Positions 1-10,515 are shown, counted from the first letter of the stretch. The stretch: DNA of 64,000 nt from Proluteimonas flavola (GCF_021191705.1 NZ_JAIWPU010000013.1:1-64000), one strand, 5' to 3'. Program-made: numbers and translations. Notes: generated by a model from the sequence alone, not told the origin.

Positions 1-262
<262 letters not shown>

Positions 263-332
263 TGTGGGGGCGCGCTTGCGCGCGATGTGGCGTGACCGGG
301 AAAGCCACATCGCGCGCAAGCGCGCCCCCACA
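263..332. repeat. Perfect 29-bp inverted repeat, REP/terminator-like
   Basis: The left arm (263-291) and right arm (304-332) are exact reverse complements over 29 bp, with a 12-nt loop (292-303). The ends read TGTGGGGGCGCGC and GCGCGCCCCCACA. It lies 10 bp beyond the stop codon of the minus-strand MAPEG gene, so it could act as its terminator or 3' stabiliser. The outline (TGTRGGRGCGCGC arms, GCGATG near the loop) matches the second hairpin at 29632-29701, so both belong to one dispersed REP-like family. No transposase is nearby. Confidence 0.85.
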
Positions 333-342
333 ACGGCAGCTG

Positions 343-750
343 TCAGGGCACGAGCATCGCCGCGGCGACGAAACGCCAGATGCCCAAAGCCGCCATCGCG
401 AACAGCGTGGCGAACGTCAGCAACGCGCCGGTGGCGCGGCCGAACGAATAGCCCGCCGAGCCGCCCAGTCCGATCGCATGCAGCACGCGCGCGACCAGCA
501 GCGCGATACCGAACGTCCACAGCAGCGCGGTGTTGACGGCCGACAGTTCCAGCAGCGCGAGCAGCAGCAGTCCGAGCGGGACGTACTCGATGAAGTTCGC
601 ATGCACGCGGATCTTGCGGGAAAGATTCTCGTCTCCGCCCGTTCCGATCCCGATCCTGTGCACGTTGCGGTGCAGGACCACGCGGACCGTCAGCACGAGG
701 TACAGCAGCACGTGCAGCGAGGCGATGAGCAGCGAGATGCGTGGCGTCAT
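343..750 (-). CDS. MAPEG family membrane protein
   Basis: This is a 135-residue protein of the MAPEG superfamily (membrane-associated proteins in eicosanoid and glutathione metabolism), the bacterial branch close to YecN. The family motif RVHANFIEYVP lies at residues 48-58, and four hydrophobic segments are visible (about 5-27, 53-72, 76-95, 105-128), as expected for a four-helix inner-membrane protein. The start at 750 is chosen because residue 1 opens the first helix; an upstream in-frame ATG would add a proline/arginine-rich tail of no family character. A glutathione-linked role fits the gamma-glutamyltransferase gene 213 bp upstream on the same strand, but this is inference. Bacterial members mostly have unknown substrates. 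Confidence 0.85.
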   Translation of the reverse strand: MTPRISLLIASLHVLLYLVLTVRVVLHRNVHRIGIGTGGDENLSRKIRVHANFIEYVPLGLLLLALLELSAVNTALLWTFGIALLVARVLHAIGLGGSAGYSFGRATGALLTFATLFAMAALGIWRFVAAAMLVP

Positions 751-963
751 GGTGTGGTCTCGTGGACGTGCTGCAGGGACACGCGGCAGGCGCCGCGGTG
801 GGATGGGTCGCACGGGAACGGCACGCCGGGGAGCCCGGCCAGCATCATGCCGGACGCGCAGCCGTCGTGGTCGTGCGCACCGCCGTCGAACGTCGGTATC
901 CCGCGATCGCCCCCGGTTCGATGGCGCGCCGCGCCGGACCGGTGGCCATCGCGGGCCGGCGCC

Positions 964-2748
964 TCAGCGCGCGACGGCCTCGACCCGCGCCGAACCGACC
1001 GGATTGCGCGGATCGCTGCCGCCGCTCAACGTGCCGTTCGCGCGGTTCCATTCGATCGTCTGCAGATTGCCCCAGACATGGCTGGACCCGCGGCCGCCCG
1101 CGACGCGGTCGCCGGGCAGCTCGACGGTGTGACCCATCGCGCGCAACTTCGCCGCGGTGTCGGCCGGGAACGCATCGGACTCGGCCGAGATCGTGTCCGG
1201 CATCCACTGGTGGTGGTAGCGCGGCAACGCGGCGACGCCCTGCGCGTCGAGGCCGGCGTCGTAGCCGAGGATGCCCAGCAGCACCATCGTGATGATGCGG
1301 CTGCCGCCGGGCGTGCCGAGTACGGCGACGCGGTCGTCGGAGACCAGGAAGGTCGGCGTCATCGAGCTCAGCGGGCGCTTGCCGGGCTTCGGTGCATTGG
1401 CCTCGAAGCCCATCACGCCGAACGCGTTCGGCACGCCGGGCTGCAGCGCGAAATCGTCCATCTCGTTGTTGAGCAGCACGCCGGTACCGGGCGCGACGAG
1501 GCCGCTGCCGAACAACAGGTTGACCGTCTGCGTGACCGCGGCGCGGTTGCCGGCGGCGTCGACGATCGAGAAGTGCGTGGTCTCCTCGTCTTCCAGCGGC
1601 GTGGGATCGCCCGACAGCAGATCGCTGGGCGTCGCCCTGGCCGGGTTGATCGTCGCGCGCAGGCCGGCGGCGTAGTCGCGGCTCAGCAGCGTGCGCTGCG
1701 GAATCTTCACGAAGTCCGGATCGCCCAGATAGAAGGTGCGGTCGCGGAACGCGCGGCGCATCGATTCGACGACCAGGTGCGTGCGCGCGGCATCGTCGAG
1801 TGCCGTCAGATCCCAGGGCTCGAGGATCTGCAGCATCTGCGCCATCGCGATGCCGCCCGACGACGGCGGCGGCGCGGTGACCACGTCCCAGTCGTGATAG
1901 CGGAAACGGATCGGTTCGCGCTCGACGACCGTGTAGGCGGCCAGGTCCGCGGCCGTCCATTCGCCGCCTTCCGCATTGACGCCGGCGACGAGCCTGGCGC
2001 CGGTCTCGCCACCGTAGAACCCGTCGAAGCCGCGCTCGGCCAGCAGACGCAAGGTGTTCGCGAGATCGGGCTGGCGGAAGGTGTCGCCCTCCTCCGGCGC
2101 CTGGCCGTCGGCGAGGAACACCGCGCGCGTGCCGGGGTAGCGCTCCATCACCGCGCGACGCGACTGGTAGCCGCGCGCGAAGCGGGCGTAGACCGGGAAG
2201 CCTTCTTCGGCGATGCGGATCGCCGGTGCCAGCGACTGCGACAGCGGCAGCGCGCCGTACTGCTCGGCGATATGCACGAATGCTGCCGGCAGGCCCGGGA
2301 TGCCGGCCGACCACGGCCCGTTCTCGGCGCGGTCGCGATCGAAGCTGCCGTCCGCCTTGCGGTAGCGGTCCGGATGCGCGCTGGCCGGCGCGGTCTCGCG
2401 CGCGTCGACGAAGATGTCGCGGCCACTCGATGCGTCGTGCAGCAGGAAGAAACCGCCACCGCCCAGGCCGGACGAGATCGGCTCGACCACCGACAGGACC
2501 GCCGAGGTCGCGATCGCCGCATCGAAGGCGTTGCCGCCCTCGCGCATGATCTGCAGGCCGGCTTCGGTGGCGAGCGCATGCGCCGAGGCGACGGCGTTGC
2601 CGGGCGGCGTGGCGGCACTCTGCGCGGTGCTGGCCGCAGGCGCATCCGGCGTGCGGACCTCGCGTGCGCACGAAGGCGCGACCGCGAGCAGCAGGAACGA
2701 CAACAGCAGCGCCGGCATGCCGGCGAACGCGAAGCGGGAACGGCTCAT
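964..2748 (-). CDS. ggt: Gamma-glutamyltransferase
   Basis: Gamma-glutamyltranspeptidase, 594 residues, an exported Ntn-hydrolase that self-cleaves and transfers or hydrolyses the gamma-glutamyl group of glutathione. Family landmarks: the GLGGGGF segment near residue 95; the processing site with TTHFS, where the nucleophile is Thr391 as in the E. coli enzyme; the oxyanion/substrate segment SSMTP near 461; and GGSR further on. The N-terminus has a hydrophobic stretch (about 10-24) followed by PSC, so it may be exported or lipid-anchored; the lipobox is poor. The start at 2748 overlaps the stop of the ferredoxin gene by 4 bp (ATGA), so the two are probably translationally coupled. Full length, with no missing residues seen. 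Confidence 0.95.
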   Translation of the reverse strand: MSRSRFAFAGMPALLLSFLLLAVAPSCAREVRTPDAPAASTAQSAATPPGNAVASAHALATEAGLQIMREGGNAFDAAIATSAVLSVVEPISSGLGGGGFFLLHDASSGRDIFVDARETAPASAHPDRYRKADGSFDRDRAENGPWSAGIPGLPAAFVHIAEQYGALPLSQSLAPAIRIAEEGFPVYARFARGYQSRRAVMERYPGTRAVFLADGQAPEEGDTFRQPDLANTLRLLAERGFDGFYGGETGARLVAGVNAEGGEWTAADLAAYTVVEREPIRFRYHDWDVVTAPPPSSGGIAMAQMLQILEPWDLTALDDAARTHLVVESMRRAFRDRTFYLGDPDFVKIPQRTLLSRDYAAGLRATINPARATPSDLLSGDPTPLEDEETTHFSIVDAAGNRAAVTQTVNLLFGSGLVAPGTGVLLNNEMDDFALQPGVPNAFGVMGFEANAPKPGKRPLSSMTPTFLVSDDRVAVLGTPGGSRIITMVLLGILGYDAGLDAQGVAALPRYHHQWMPDTISAESDAFPADTAAKLRAMGHTVELPGDRVAGGRGSSHVWGNLQTIEWNRANGTLSGGSDPRNPVGSARVEAVAR

Positions 2749-2999
2749 GACGCCTCCTGCTGCAGGCGCGCCAGCTTGGCGAGCAACTGCACCTGGGTTT
2801 CGGGGATATCGGGATCGGGGTCGATGCATTCGACCGGGCAGACGACCACGCACTGCGGCTCGTCGAAATGGCCCACGCATTCGGTGCAGCGGGCCGGATC
2901 GATGACGTAGATCGTCTCGCCCTGCGCGATCGCCTGGTTCGGGCAGGCCGGCTCGCAGACGTCGCAGTTGACGCAGAGCTCATTGATCTTCAGCGACAT
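2745..2999 (-). CDS. yfhL: YfhL-family 2[4Fe-4S] ferredoxin
   Basis: An 84-residue ferredoxin with two cysteine clusters: CVNCDVCEPACP near residues 9-20, and CTECVGHFDEPQCVVVCP further on. The second cluster has the longer spacing typical of the YfhL/Alvin type. It carries electrons in the cytoplasm; its partners in this family are not firmly known. The start at 2999 gives the usual MSLKI/MALLI N-terminus; an earlier in-frame ATG would add 30 residues without family support. It overlaps ggt by 4 bp and lies downstream of the lipoprotein and coaD genes, the usual xanthomonad neighbourhood. Confidence 0.93.
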   Translation of the reverse strand: MSLKINELCVNCDVCEPACPNQAIAQGETIYVIDPARCTECVGHFDEPQCVVVCPVECIDPDPDIPETQVQLLAKLARLQQEAS

Positions 3000-3078
3000 G
3001 TGCGCATTGTAGGGGCTGGGCCGTGGCGCCGGTGTTCCAGCGATGGAACTCGGTCCACCGCACACCTGCCCCGGATAC

Positions 3079-3114
3079 GACAACGCCACCGGGCCTGCGC
3101 GCGGTGGCGTTGTC
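3079..3114 (-). terminator. Perfect hairpin behind the lipoprotein gene
   Basis: GACAACGCCACC (3079-3090) and GGTGGCGTTGTC (3103-3114) form a perfect 12-bp stem with a 12-nt loop. It lies 45 bp past the stop of the minus-strand lipoprotein gene and ahead of the ferredoxin gene. No T-run follows on the minus strand, so it may be a weak or transcript-stabilising hairpin. Confidence 0.55.
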
Positions 3115-3159
3115 GCAGAACGGCACGCCGGACGTACCGGCCGCCGTCGCAGCGATGGA

Positions 3160-3711
3160 TCAGGCTGCGTTGTCGATGAACACGTACTGCGAACCGGTCG
3201 GCTCGACCACGGCCTTGACGCGCTCGCTGTCGGCCGCGCTGCCGATGAACAGCACGCGCACGCCGTTCATCGTGCCGGCGCCGACCTTGGCGAACGAGGC
3301 GACGACCAGATCGGCGGTGCGCGCCGAATCCAGGCCCGCGAAGATCAGCAGGTTGCCGCGGGTGATGCCGCGGGAGACGTCCTGCTCGGCCTTCTCGAGC
3401 AGACGCTCATAGGCACCGTCGACCGGCGTCGAGAGCGTGGGCCCACCGTCGGCGGTGGTGGCGTCTGCGGGCGGCGCATCGGCTGCGGACGCGACCGCCG
3501 GCGGCACCAGATAGACATAGGGCGAATTGTTGACGCCTTCCATGTGGCGGCCCGCCACGTCGTTGAGATAGGCGTTCCACGCCGCCTTGTCCTCTGTGGT
3601 GGGCACCGCGACCGGCGCGGCTTCGACCTGCTGCGGCTCTTCCTTCTTGCTACAGGCGATGACCGGCAGGACGAGGCAGGCGATCAGCAGTGCGCGGGTG
3701 ATGGACTTCAT
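3160..3711 (-). CDS. Putative lipoprotein, unknown function
   Basis: A 183-residue exported protein. The signal peptide (MKSITRALLIACLVLPVIAC) ends in a good lipobox, VIAC, so the mature protein should start at Cys20 with a lipid anchor. The next residues are SKKEE, then an alanine/proline-rich linker, a central part with HMEGVNNSPYVYLV, and a C-terminal alpha/beta-looking part (NLLIFAGL, VRVLFIG, YVFID) that resembles a small nucleotide-binding fold in outline only. I do not recognise the family. The start at 3711 places the signal peptide at the N-terminus. It sits 41 bp downstream of coaD on the same strand. Confidence 0.8.
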   Translation of the reverse strand: MKSITRALLIACLVLPVIACSKKEEPQQVEAAPVAVPTTEDKAAWNAYLNDVAGRHMEGVNNSPYVYLVPPAVASAADAPPADATTADGGPTLSTPVDGAYERLLEKAEQDVSRGITRGNLLIFAGLDSARTADLVVASFAKVGAGTMNGVRVLFIGSAADSERVKAVVEPTGSQYVFIDNAA

Positions 3712-3752
3712 GGCATTCCCTCTTTGTGTTCTCTGGTGTTTGATGGGCAACG

Positions 3753-4983
<1,231 letters not shown>

Positions 4984-5064
4984 GCGCGTGCGCCCGCACG
5001 GGGCGCCTGAAAGGCGGGTGATACCATGCGCGCCATTCTCCCCCATCCCCGACCCGACCGCCGC

Positions 5065-6375
5065 ATGGTCAGCTGGTTCAAGCGCGACAGATCCCCCGAC
5101 AAGCCCGAGGCCGACAGCGGCCGACGCCGCCTCAGCGCCGAAGAGATCGCTGCTGCGTTCGCGCCGCCCGCTGCGCCCGCGCGCGCGCCTGCGCTGCCGC
5201 CCGTGGTCCCGCCGCCGGCAGCGCCGACGGGTACGACGCCAGACGCGGAGACAGCCGACGCCTTTGCGACGCCGCTCCAGGTGCTCGACACCGATGGGCC
5301 GTTCGCTGACGCGGCCCCTGCCGCGCTGGAGATCGCGCCGGCCGCTGTTCCGGCTGTCACCGAAGCGGCCGCACCGCCGCCTCCGCCCGCTTTCGTCGAC
5401 CCGGCTGCAGCACTGGCCGACTATGTCTTCGCCAGCACCATGCCCGCCGCCGCGCCCGGCAAGTCAGGCTGGCGCGAACGCCTGGGCGGCAGCACGTTCG
5501 CCAGGAGCTTCGGCGGCCTGTTCTCGCGCAATCCCAAGCTCGATGACGATCTGCTCGACGAGATCGAGACCGCGCTGCTGACCGCCGATGTCGGCGTTGC
5601 CGCCAGCACCGAACTGGTCGAAGGCTTGCGCAAGCGCATGAAGGCGCGCGCGTTCGCCGATGCCGACGCACTGCTGAAAGCATTGCGCGGCGACCTGATC
5701 GCGATGCTGGAACCGGTCTCCAGGCCGCTGGTCGTCGACACGAATGCCAGGCCCTTCGTGATCCTGACCGTCGGCGTCAACGGCGTCGGCAAGACCACCA
5801 CGATCGGCAAGCTCGCCAAGCGCTACAAGGATGAAGGCCACGCGCTGATGCTCGCGGCCGGCGACACCTTCCGCGCGGCGGCGGTCGCCCAGCTCAAGGC
5901 CTGGGGCGAGCGCAACGGCGTGCCCGTCGTCGCCCAGGGCCAGGATGCCGATCCTGCCGCGGTGGCATTCGATGCGCTGCAGGCGGCGAAGTCGCGCGGC
6001 ACCGGCATCCTGATCGCCGACACCGCTGGGCGCCTGCACACGCAGCAGGGCCTGATGGCCGAGCTCGGCAAGATCCGCCGCGTGCTCGGCAAGATCGACG
6101 CGGCCGCGCCACACGAAGTGCTGATGGTCATCGATGGCACCACCGGCCAGAACGCGCTGTCGCAGCTGCGCCAGTTCAATGCCGCGGCACAGGTCACCGG
6201 CCTGGTCGTGACCAAGCTCGACGGCACCGCCAAGGGCGGCGTGGTGTTCGCGCTGGCCCGCGAGTTCGGCATTCCGATCCGCTTCGCCGGCATCGGCGAG
6301 CGCCCCGAAGACCTGCGCGTGTTCGACGCCGAAGCCTTCGTCGACGCGATGCTGCCGGAAACGCTGGGGGCGTGA
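5065..6375 (+). CDS. ftsY: Signal recognition particle receptor FtsY
   Basis: FtsY is the SRP receptor GTPase that delivers ribosome-nascent chain complexes to the inner membrane. It has 436 residues: an N-terminal amphipathic start (MVSWFKRDR), an Ala/Pro-rich A domain to about residue 130, then the NG domain. GTPase motifs are GVNGVGKTTT (237-246), DTAGR (319-323) and TKLD (383-386) followed by GTAKGG. The start at 5065 gives the canonical W-F lipid-binding N-terminus; an ATG 39 bp upstream lies in the rsmD promoter region and adds no family sequence. Its TGA is overlapped by the GTG start of the AsmA-like gene. Confidence 0.97.
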   Translation: MVSWFKRDRSPDKPEADSGRRRLSAEEIAAAFAPPAAPARAPALPPVVPPPAAPTGTTPDAETADAFATPLQVLDTDGPFADAAPAALEIAPAAVPAVTEAAAPPPPPAFVDPAAALADYVFASTMPAAAPGKSGWRERLGGSTFARSFGGLFSRNPKLDDDLLDEIETALLTADVGVAASTELVEGLRKRMKARAFADADALLKALRGDLIAMLEPVSRPLVVDTNARPFVILTVGVNGVGKTTTIGKLAKRYKDEGHALMLAAGDTFRAAAVAQLKAWGERNGVPVVAQGQDADPAAVAFDALQAAKSRGTGILIADTAGRLHTQQGLMAELGKIRRVLGKIDAAAPHEVLMVIDGTTGQNALSQLRQFNAAAQVTGLVVTKLDGTAKGGVVFALAREFGIPIRFAGIGERPEDLRVFDAEAFVDAMLPETLGA

Positions 6376-7679
6376 GCGACGTCGCTCCGGCGCCCGAGCC
6401 ATCGGCGCCGCGGCGCCTGCGCTGGCTGCGCCTGATCGCGATCGCGCTGGTGCTGGCGATCGCCGCCGCACTGCTGATCCATCTGCTGCTGCCGCCCGAA
6501 CGCGCCCTGCGCCTGGTGCTGGCGCGGCTCGAACCCACGCTGGGCCTGCGCATCAGCTTCGAAGGCGAGGTCGAATACCGCCTGCGCGGCACGCCGCAAC
6601 TGGTGGTGCGCGATGTCGGCATCGCCGCGCCCGGATCGGACACGCCGGACGTGCCGATGCTGCAGGCCGAACGCATGCTGCTGTCGCTGCCGTGGAAGAC
6701 CATCCGCAGCCGCGGCGCCGATCTCGAAATCAGCCGCGTCGAACTCGATGCGCCACGCCTGCACCTGCCGTCGCTGCTGCGCTGGCTCGATGCGCGCCCA
6801 CCCGGCGATGGCAAGCTGCCGGCGATCACCGGCGGCGTGCACATCGTGGGCGGACGCCTCGACGGCGACGGCTGGCATGTCGACGGACTCGCGCTGGACC
6901 TGCCCGCCCTGCATGCCGACCGTGCGATCGCCGCCCAGGTCGCCGGCACCGCGCATCTCGACGCGCTGCAGGCACCGTTCCGGTTGCGGTTGCACGCCGA
7001 TCGCGCGGTCGATGCCCGCGATCTGCAGGCGCGCGGCACGCTGGCGCTGGTGCACGCATCCGGCCGGCTCGACACCACGCTGCAGGCCGACGCCGCCCGC
7101 ATCGACGCCGACATGCCCGGCTTCGCGCTGTCGCCGTTGCGCATTGCTCTGGATGCGCGCTGGCAGGGCGCGGACGCTGCCGACCCGCTGCCGTTCGTGC
7201 TCGGCCTGTACGGTGCGCTGCATGTCGGCGGCGACGGCAGCGTGTTGGGGTTCGCGCCGATGGGTATCGCCCTGCGCGGCGAAGGCGTGGTGCCGGATCT
7301 GATCGCCGGTGGCCGCATCGCGTTGGGCGAACGACTCACCCTCGCGCTCGATGGCCGCATCGCAGAGTGGCCTGATGCATGGCCGGCACTGCCGCCGCCC
7401 CTGTCGAACTCGACACAACCGTTGCCGTTCGCGCTGCGCTATGACGGCCCGGCGGACGCGTCGGCGCCGATCGCGCTGCAACTCGAACACGAACACGCGC
7501 GCTTCGATGGCGAGGCGCGGATCACCGCGATGCTCGGCTGGTTCGATGCACTCCCCACCGGTTCGCCACTGCCGCCGCTGCGCGGACAGCTGACCGCCGA
7601 TCGCGTCGAAGTCTCCGGCGCGGTGCTGCAAGGCCTCGAGATCACGTTCGACGACGGCAGCGGAGACACGCCGCCGTGA
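6372..7679 (+). CDS. AsmA-like inner-membrane-anchored protein
   Basis: A 435-residue protein with one N-terminal membrane helix (about residues 21-41), then a long beta-rich periplasmic part beginning LGLRISFEGEVEYRLRGTPQLVVRDVGI, typical of AsmA/TamB-like bridge proteins thought to help move lipids to the outer membrane. It is shorter than E. coli AsmA (617 residues). The GTG start at 6372 overlaps the ftsY TGA, and its own TGA overlaps the GTG of mutY, so ftsY-asmA-mutY-yggX looks like one transcript. The precise cargo is unknown. Confidence 0.85.
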   Translation: MSDVAPAPEPSAPRRLRWLRLIAIALVLAIAAALLIHLLLPPERALRLVLARLEPTLGLRISFEGEVEYRLRGTPQLVVRDVGIAAPGSDTPDVPMLQAERMLLSLPWKTIRSRGADLEISRVELDAPRLHLPSLLRWLDARPPGDGKLPAITGGVHIVGGRLDGDGWHVDGLALDLPALHADRAIAAQVAGTAHLDALQAPFRLRLHADRAVDARDLQARGTLALVHASGRLDTTLQADAARIDADMPGFALSPLRIALDARWQGADAADPLPFVLGLYGALHVGGDGSVLGFAPMGIALRGEGVVPDLIAGGRIALGERLTLALDGRIAEWPDAWPALPPPLSNSTQPLPFALRYDGPADASAPIALQLEHEHARFDGEARITAMLGWFDALPTGSPLPPLRGQLTADRVEVSGAVLQGLEITFDDGSGDTPP

Positions 7680-8755
7680 TCGCGCGCACCGATTACGCGA
7701 CGCGCCTGCTGGCGTGGTTCGACGTGCACGGCCGCCACGATCTGCCGTGGCAGCACCCGCGCACGCCGTACCGGGTGTGGCTGTCGGAAATCATGCTGCA
7801 GCAGACCCAGGTGCGGGTCGTGATTCCCTACTTCGAGCGTTTCGTCGCCACGCTGCCCGATGCGCGCGCGCTCGCCGACGCGCCGCCCGACACCGTGTTC
7901 GCACTGTGGTCCGGCCTCGGCTACTACGCCCGCGCGCGAAACCTGCACGCCGCTGCGCAGCGCTGCGTCGAACTGCACGACGGCGATCTGCCGCGCGATC
8001 CCGATGCCCTGCTCGCCCTGCCCGGCATCGGCCGCAGCACCGCCGGCGCGATCCTGTCGCAGGCCTGGGGCGATCCGTTTCCCATCCTCGACGGCAACGT
8101 CAAACGCGTGCTCGCGCGCCGCCACGCGGTCGAAGGCTGGCCTGCGCAGCCGAAGGTCGAGAAGCAGTTGTGGACGATCGCCGAGACGCTGCTGCCGGCG
8201 ACGCACCTGGCCGACTACACGCAGGCGCAGATGGATTTCGGCGCCACGCTGTGCACGCGCCACAACCCGGCCTGCCTGCTGTGCCCGGTCAACGACGATT
8301 GCGCCGCGTTCGCGCAGGGCCGCGTCGACGAACTGCCGACGCCGCGGCCGACCAAGGCCCTGCCCGAGCGCGAAGCCAGCATGCTGCTGCTGGAAGACGC
8401 CAAGGGCCGCGTATTGCTCGAGAAGCGGCCGCCGACCGGCATCTGGGCGTCGTTGTGGTCGCTGCCGCAGGCCGACGACGATGCCCGCGCACTCGACTGG
8501 CTTCGCGCGCATGCGCCCGGCCTCGTCGATACGGTCGATCTCGACACGCCACGACGTCTGCTGCCGGTACAGCACGGTTTCACGCATTTCAAATTGCGCC
8601 TGCAGCCGCTGCACTGGCCGGGCCTCCCTGCCCGCCACCGCGTGGGCGACAATGACCGCCTGCGCTGGGTGGCGCGCGACGAACTCGCGACGCTCGGCAT
8701 TCCCGCCCCGATCCGCACGCTGCTGCTCGCGCCGCGCATCGCAACCGAGGATTGA
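7676..8755 (+). CDS. mutY: A/G-specific adenine glycosylase
   Basis: MutY removes adenine mispaired with 8-oxoguanine or G. In 359 residues: helix-hairpin-helix LPGIGRST at 115-122, catalytic Glu38 (LSEIM) and Asp139 (ILDG), and a [4Fe-4S] loop C193-X6-C200-X2-C203-X5-C209 with the exact family spacing. The C-terminal NUDIX-like 8-oxoG recognition domain runs from about 225 to the end. The GTG start at 7676 overlaps the previous stop. yggX follows after 2 bp, as in E. coli, joining DNA oxidative repair to iron protection. Confidence 0.97.
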   Translation: MIARTDYATRLLAWFDVHGRHDLPWQHPRTPYRVWLSEIMLQQTQVRVVIPYFERFVATLPDARALADAPPDTVFALWSGLGYYARARNLHAAAQRCVELHDGDLPRDPDALLALPGIGRSTAGAILSQAWGDPFPILDGNVKRVLARRHAVEGWPAQPKVEKQLWTIAETLLPATHLADYTQAQMDFGATLCTRHNPACLLCPVNDDCAAFAQGRVDELPTPRPTKALPEREASMLLLEDAKGRVLLEKRPPTGIWASLWSLPQADDDARALDWLRAHAPGLVDTVDLDTPRRLLPVQHGFTHFKLRLQPLHWPGLPARHRVGDNDRLRWVARDELATLGIPAPIRTLLLAPRIATED

Positions 8756-8757
8756 CC

Positions 8758-9033
8758 ATGAGCCGACGCGTCTACTGCGTCCACGACCAGACCGAAACCG
8801 AGGGTCTGGATTTCATTCCCTGGCCCGGCGAGCTCGGCAGGCAGGTCTTCGCCGAAATCGGCAAGCCGGCCTGGGCGCGCTGGCTGGCGCACCAGACCAT
8901 GCTGATCAACGAGAACCGGCTGTCGCCGCTGGATCCCAGGCACCGTGCCTTCCTCGAAGGCGAGATGCGCAAGTACCTGTTCGAACGCCAGACCGGCAGC
9001 GTCGCCGGTTACGTGCCCGCGTCCGACGCCTGA
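8758..9033 (+). CDS. yggX: Fe(2+)-trafficking/oxidative damage protection protein
   Basis: YggX protects iron-sulphur proteins from oxidative damage and is linked to iron handling. The 91-residue length and sequence fit: MSRRVYCVH with Cys7, then [16 protein letters not shown] and a basic C-terminal helix with LFERQTG. The ATG at 8758 is chosen over the in-frame TTG at 8752 because family members start MSR-x-V-x-C. The 3' end overlaps the convergent DUF6491 gene by 25 bp, so the two transcripts are complementary at their ends. Confidence 0.95.
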   Translation: MSRRVYCVHDQTETEGLDFIPWPGELGRQVFAEIGKPAWARWLAHQTMLINENRLSPLDPRHRAFLEGEMRKYLFERQTGSVAGYVPASDA

Positions 9034-9482
9034 TCCATCGAAGGCGCGTCGTCGGGATTGCGCTTCTCGGCGGCGCGGATCGCCTTGATGTCCAGCGGCC
9101 GGATCTGCCGGATGTGGCAGGGAATGCTGATCGAGCCGCGATTGCGCACCAGCACCCTGTCGAAGCGTGCGTTGACGCGGTTCATGCTGCTGGTCAGGCC
9201 GATCGCCGGTGTGAACGTGAGGTCCTGGCAGGTGCCGGACAGATCCAGCAGCCAGGCTTCACTCGGGCGCGTCCACACCGCGAGCGCCGAATCGCCGAGC
9301 GGCGTCCAGCCGTTGATCGAACCGAAGTAGCGGAAATGGTCGACCGCTTCGCCGGCATGCGCGTCGTAACGCGCGTATTTCTCGGCATCGGTGGTGCGCG
9401 GCGACGAGACGCAGGCGGCGAGTGCGAGCGCCGCGAGCAATGCGGCGCCGGTGCGAAGACGGCGGCGGACGGTCGAGGCCAT
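9009..9482 (-). CDS. DUF6491-type lipoprotein
   Basis: A 157-residue lipoprotein with signal peptide [20 protein letters not shown] and lipobox LAAC (Cys24). The mature part has [47 protein letters not shown] and [11 protein letters not shown], which I recognise as the DUF6491 pattern found in xanthomonads. Two conserved-looking cysteines (in GTCQDL and IPCHI) could form a disulphide in the periplasm. Function unknown. It converges on yggX with a 25-bp overlap and diverges from murU, 159 bp from its start. Confidence 0.85.
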   Translation of the reverse strand: MASTVRRRLRTGAALLAALALAACVSSPRTTDAEKYARYDAHAGEAVDHFRYFGSINGWTPLGDSALAVWTRPSEAWLLDLSGTCQDLTFTPAIGLTSSMNRVNARFDRVLVRNRGSISIPCHIRQIRPLDIKAIRAAEKRNPDDAPSMDQASDAGT

Positions 9483-9641
9483 GACGGACTCCTGCGGATG
9501 CGCGGTTGCGGAGGTGCAGCCGATGATGCGCCCGGCATGCCTCGCGGAACCTGCAACGCGCCTTCGGCGTTCAGCCGCGGGCCGGCTCGCCGCCGTCGCG
9601 GCCGACGGTTACGCTGTCGCGCCCGTCCTGCCGGATCCGCC

Positions 9642-10367
9642 GTGTCGAACACGACCGCACCTGCCCGTCATCGCCAGGCCCTGATCTTCGCCGCGGGCCT
9701 GGGCGAACGCATGCGGCCGCTGACCGACACCACGCCCAAGCCGCTGCTGGCGGCTGGCGGAAAACCGCTGCTCGCCTGGCATCTGGAAAAGCTCGCCGCA
9801 CTCGGTGTGCGCGACGTCGTCATCAACATTTCCTGGCTCGCCGACCGCTTCGAACCGGCGCTCGGCGACGGCAGCCGCTGGGGACTGCGCCTGCATTACT
9901 CGCACGAAGGCGCGCCGCCGCTGGAAACCGGTGGTGGCATGCTGCACGCCCTGCGCCTGCTGGACGATGCGCCCTTCATCGCGGTCAATGGCGACATCTG
10001 GAGCGACTTCGACTTCGCGCGCCTGCCGGCCGGGCCCGATGGCGATGCGCATCTGGTGCTGGTCGACAATCCCGCGCACAACCCCGCGGGCGATTTCGCG
10101 CTCGACGGTGCGGCCGTGCGAAGCGATGGCGCGTCGAAGCTGACGTTCTCGGGGATCGGCGTCTACCGCCCGGCGCTGCTGCACGACTGGCGCGACATCA
10201 TCGGCAGCGCACCCGGCGTCGACGCGCAACCGCCGCGTTTCAAGCTCGCGCCGCTGCTGCGCGCAGCGATGACGAACGGCCGTGTGACTGGCGCGCATCA
10301 TTCGGGGCGCTGGACCGATGTCGGCACGCCGGAGCGGTTGGCACAGCTGAATGTGGCGCTGGGTTAA
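9642..10367 (+). CDS. murU: N-acetylmuramate alpha-1-phosphate uridylyltransferase
   Basis: MurU makes UDP-MurNAc in the peptidoglycan recycling shortcut that bypasses fosfomycin-sensitive de novo synthesis. In 241 residues the nucleotidyltransferase signature AAGLGERMRPLT is at 17-28, followed by TPKPLL, the metal-binding VNGDIWSDFDF and the C-terminal WTDVGTPERL. The GTG start at 9642 is chosen because it sits 13 residues before the signature; no ATG is available in that stretch. In Pseudomonas and many relatives the partner kinase gene amgK is adjacent; here the neighbours are DUF6491 and hda, and no AmgK is in the window. It could also be read as a generic sugar nucleotidyltransferase. 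Confidence 0.88.
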   Translation: MSNTTAPARHRQALIFAAGLGERMRPLTDTTPKPLLAAGGKPLLAWHLEKLAALGVRDVVINISWLADRFEPALGDGSRWGLRLHYSHEGAPPLETGGGMLHALRLLDDAPFIAVNGDIWSDFDFARLPAGPDGDAHLVLVDNPAHNPAGDFALDGAAVRSDGASKLTFSGIGVYRPALLHDWRDIIGSAPGVDAQPPRFKLAPLLRAAMTNGRVTGAHHSGRWTDVGTPERLAQLNVALG

Positions 10368-10486
10368 GGCGGCGCTGATCAAGCCCACCTTTGCTCGTCA
10401 GTCCCGCGGCTTTCAACAGACGCATGTCTGGTCAAGGGGGAATGACGACTTCTTCAGCTGCACCCTGGATATCTGCGACAGCGACG

Positions 10487-10515
10487 CGATGGGTTTCGCT
10501 GTGCTCTACCCATCC
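10487..10515. repeat. GATGGGT/ACCCATC dispersed palindrome
   Basis: GATGGGT (10488-10494) and ACCCATC (10508-10514) are inverted around TTCGCTGTGCTCT. The layout GATGGGTTTCGCT...GCTCTACCCATCC resembles a small intergenic palindrome found scattered in many proteobacterial genomes. It sits in the 173-bp gap between murU and hda (convergent genes), where a hairpin could end or protect both transcripts. Confidence 0.6.
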
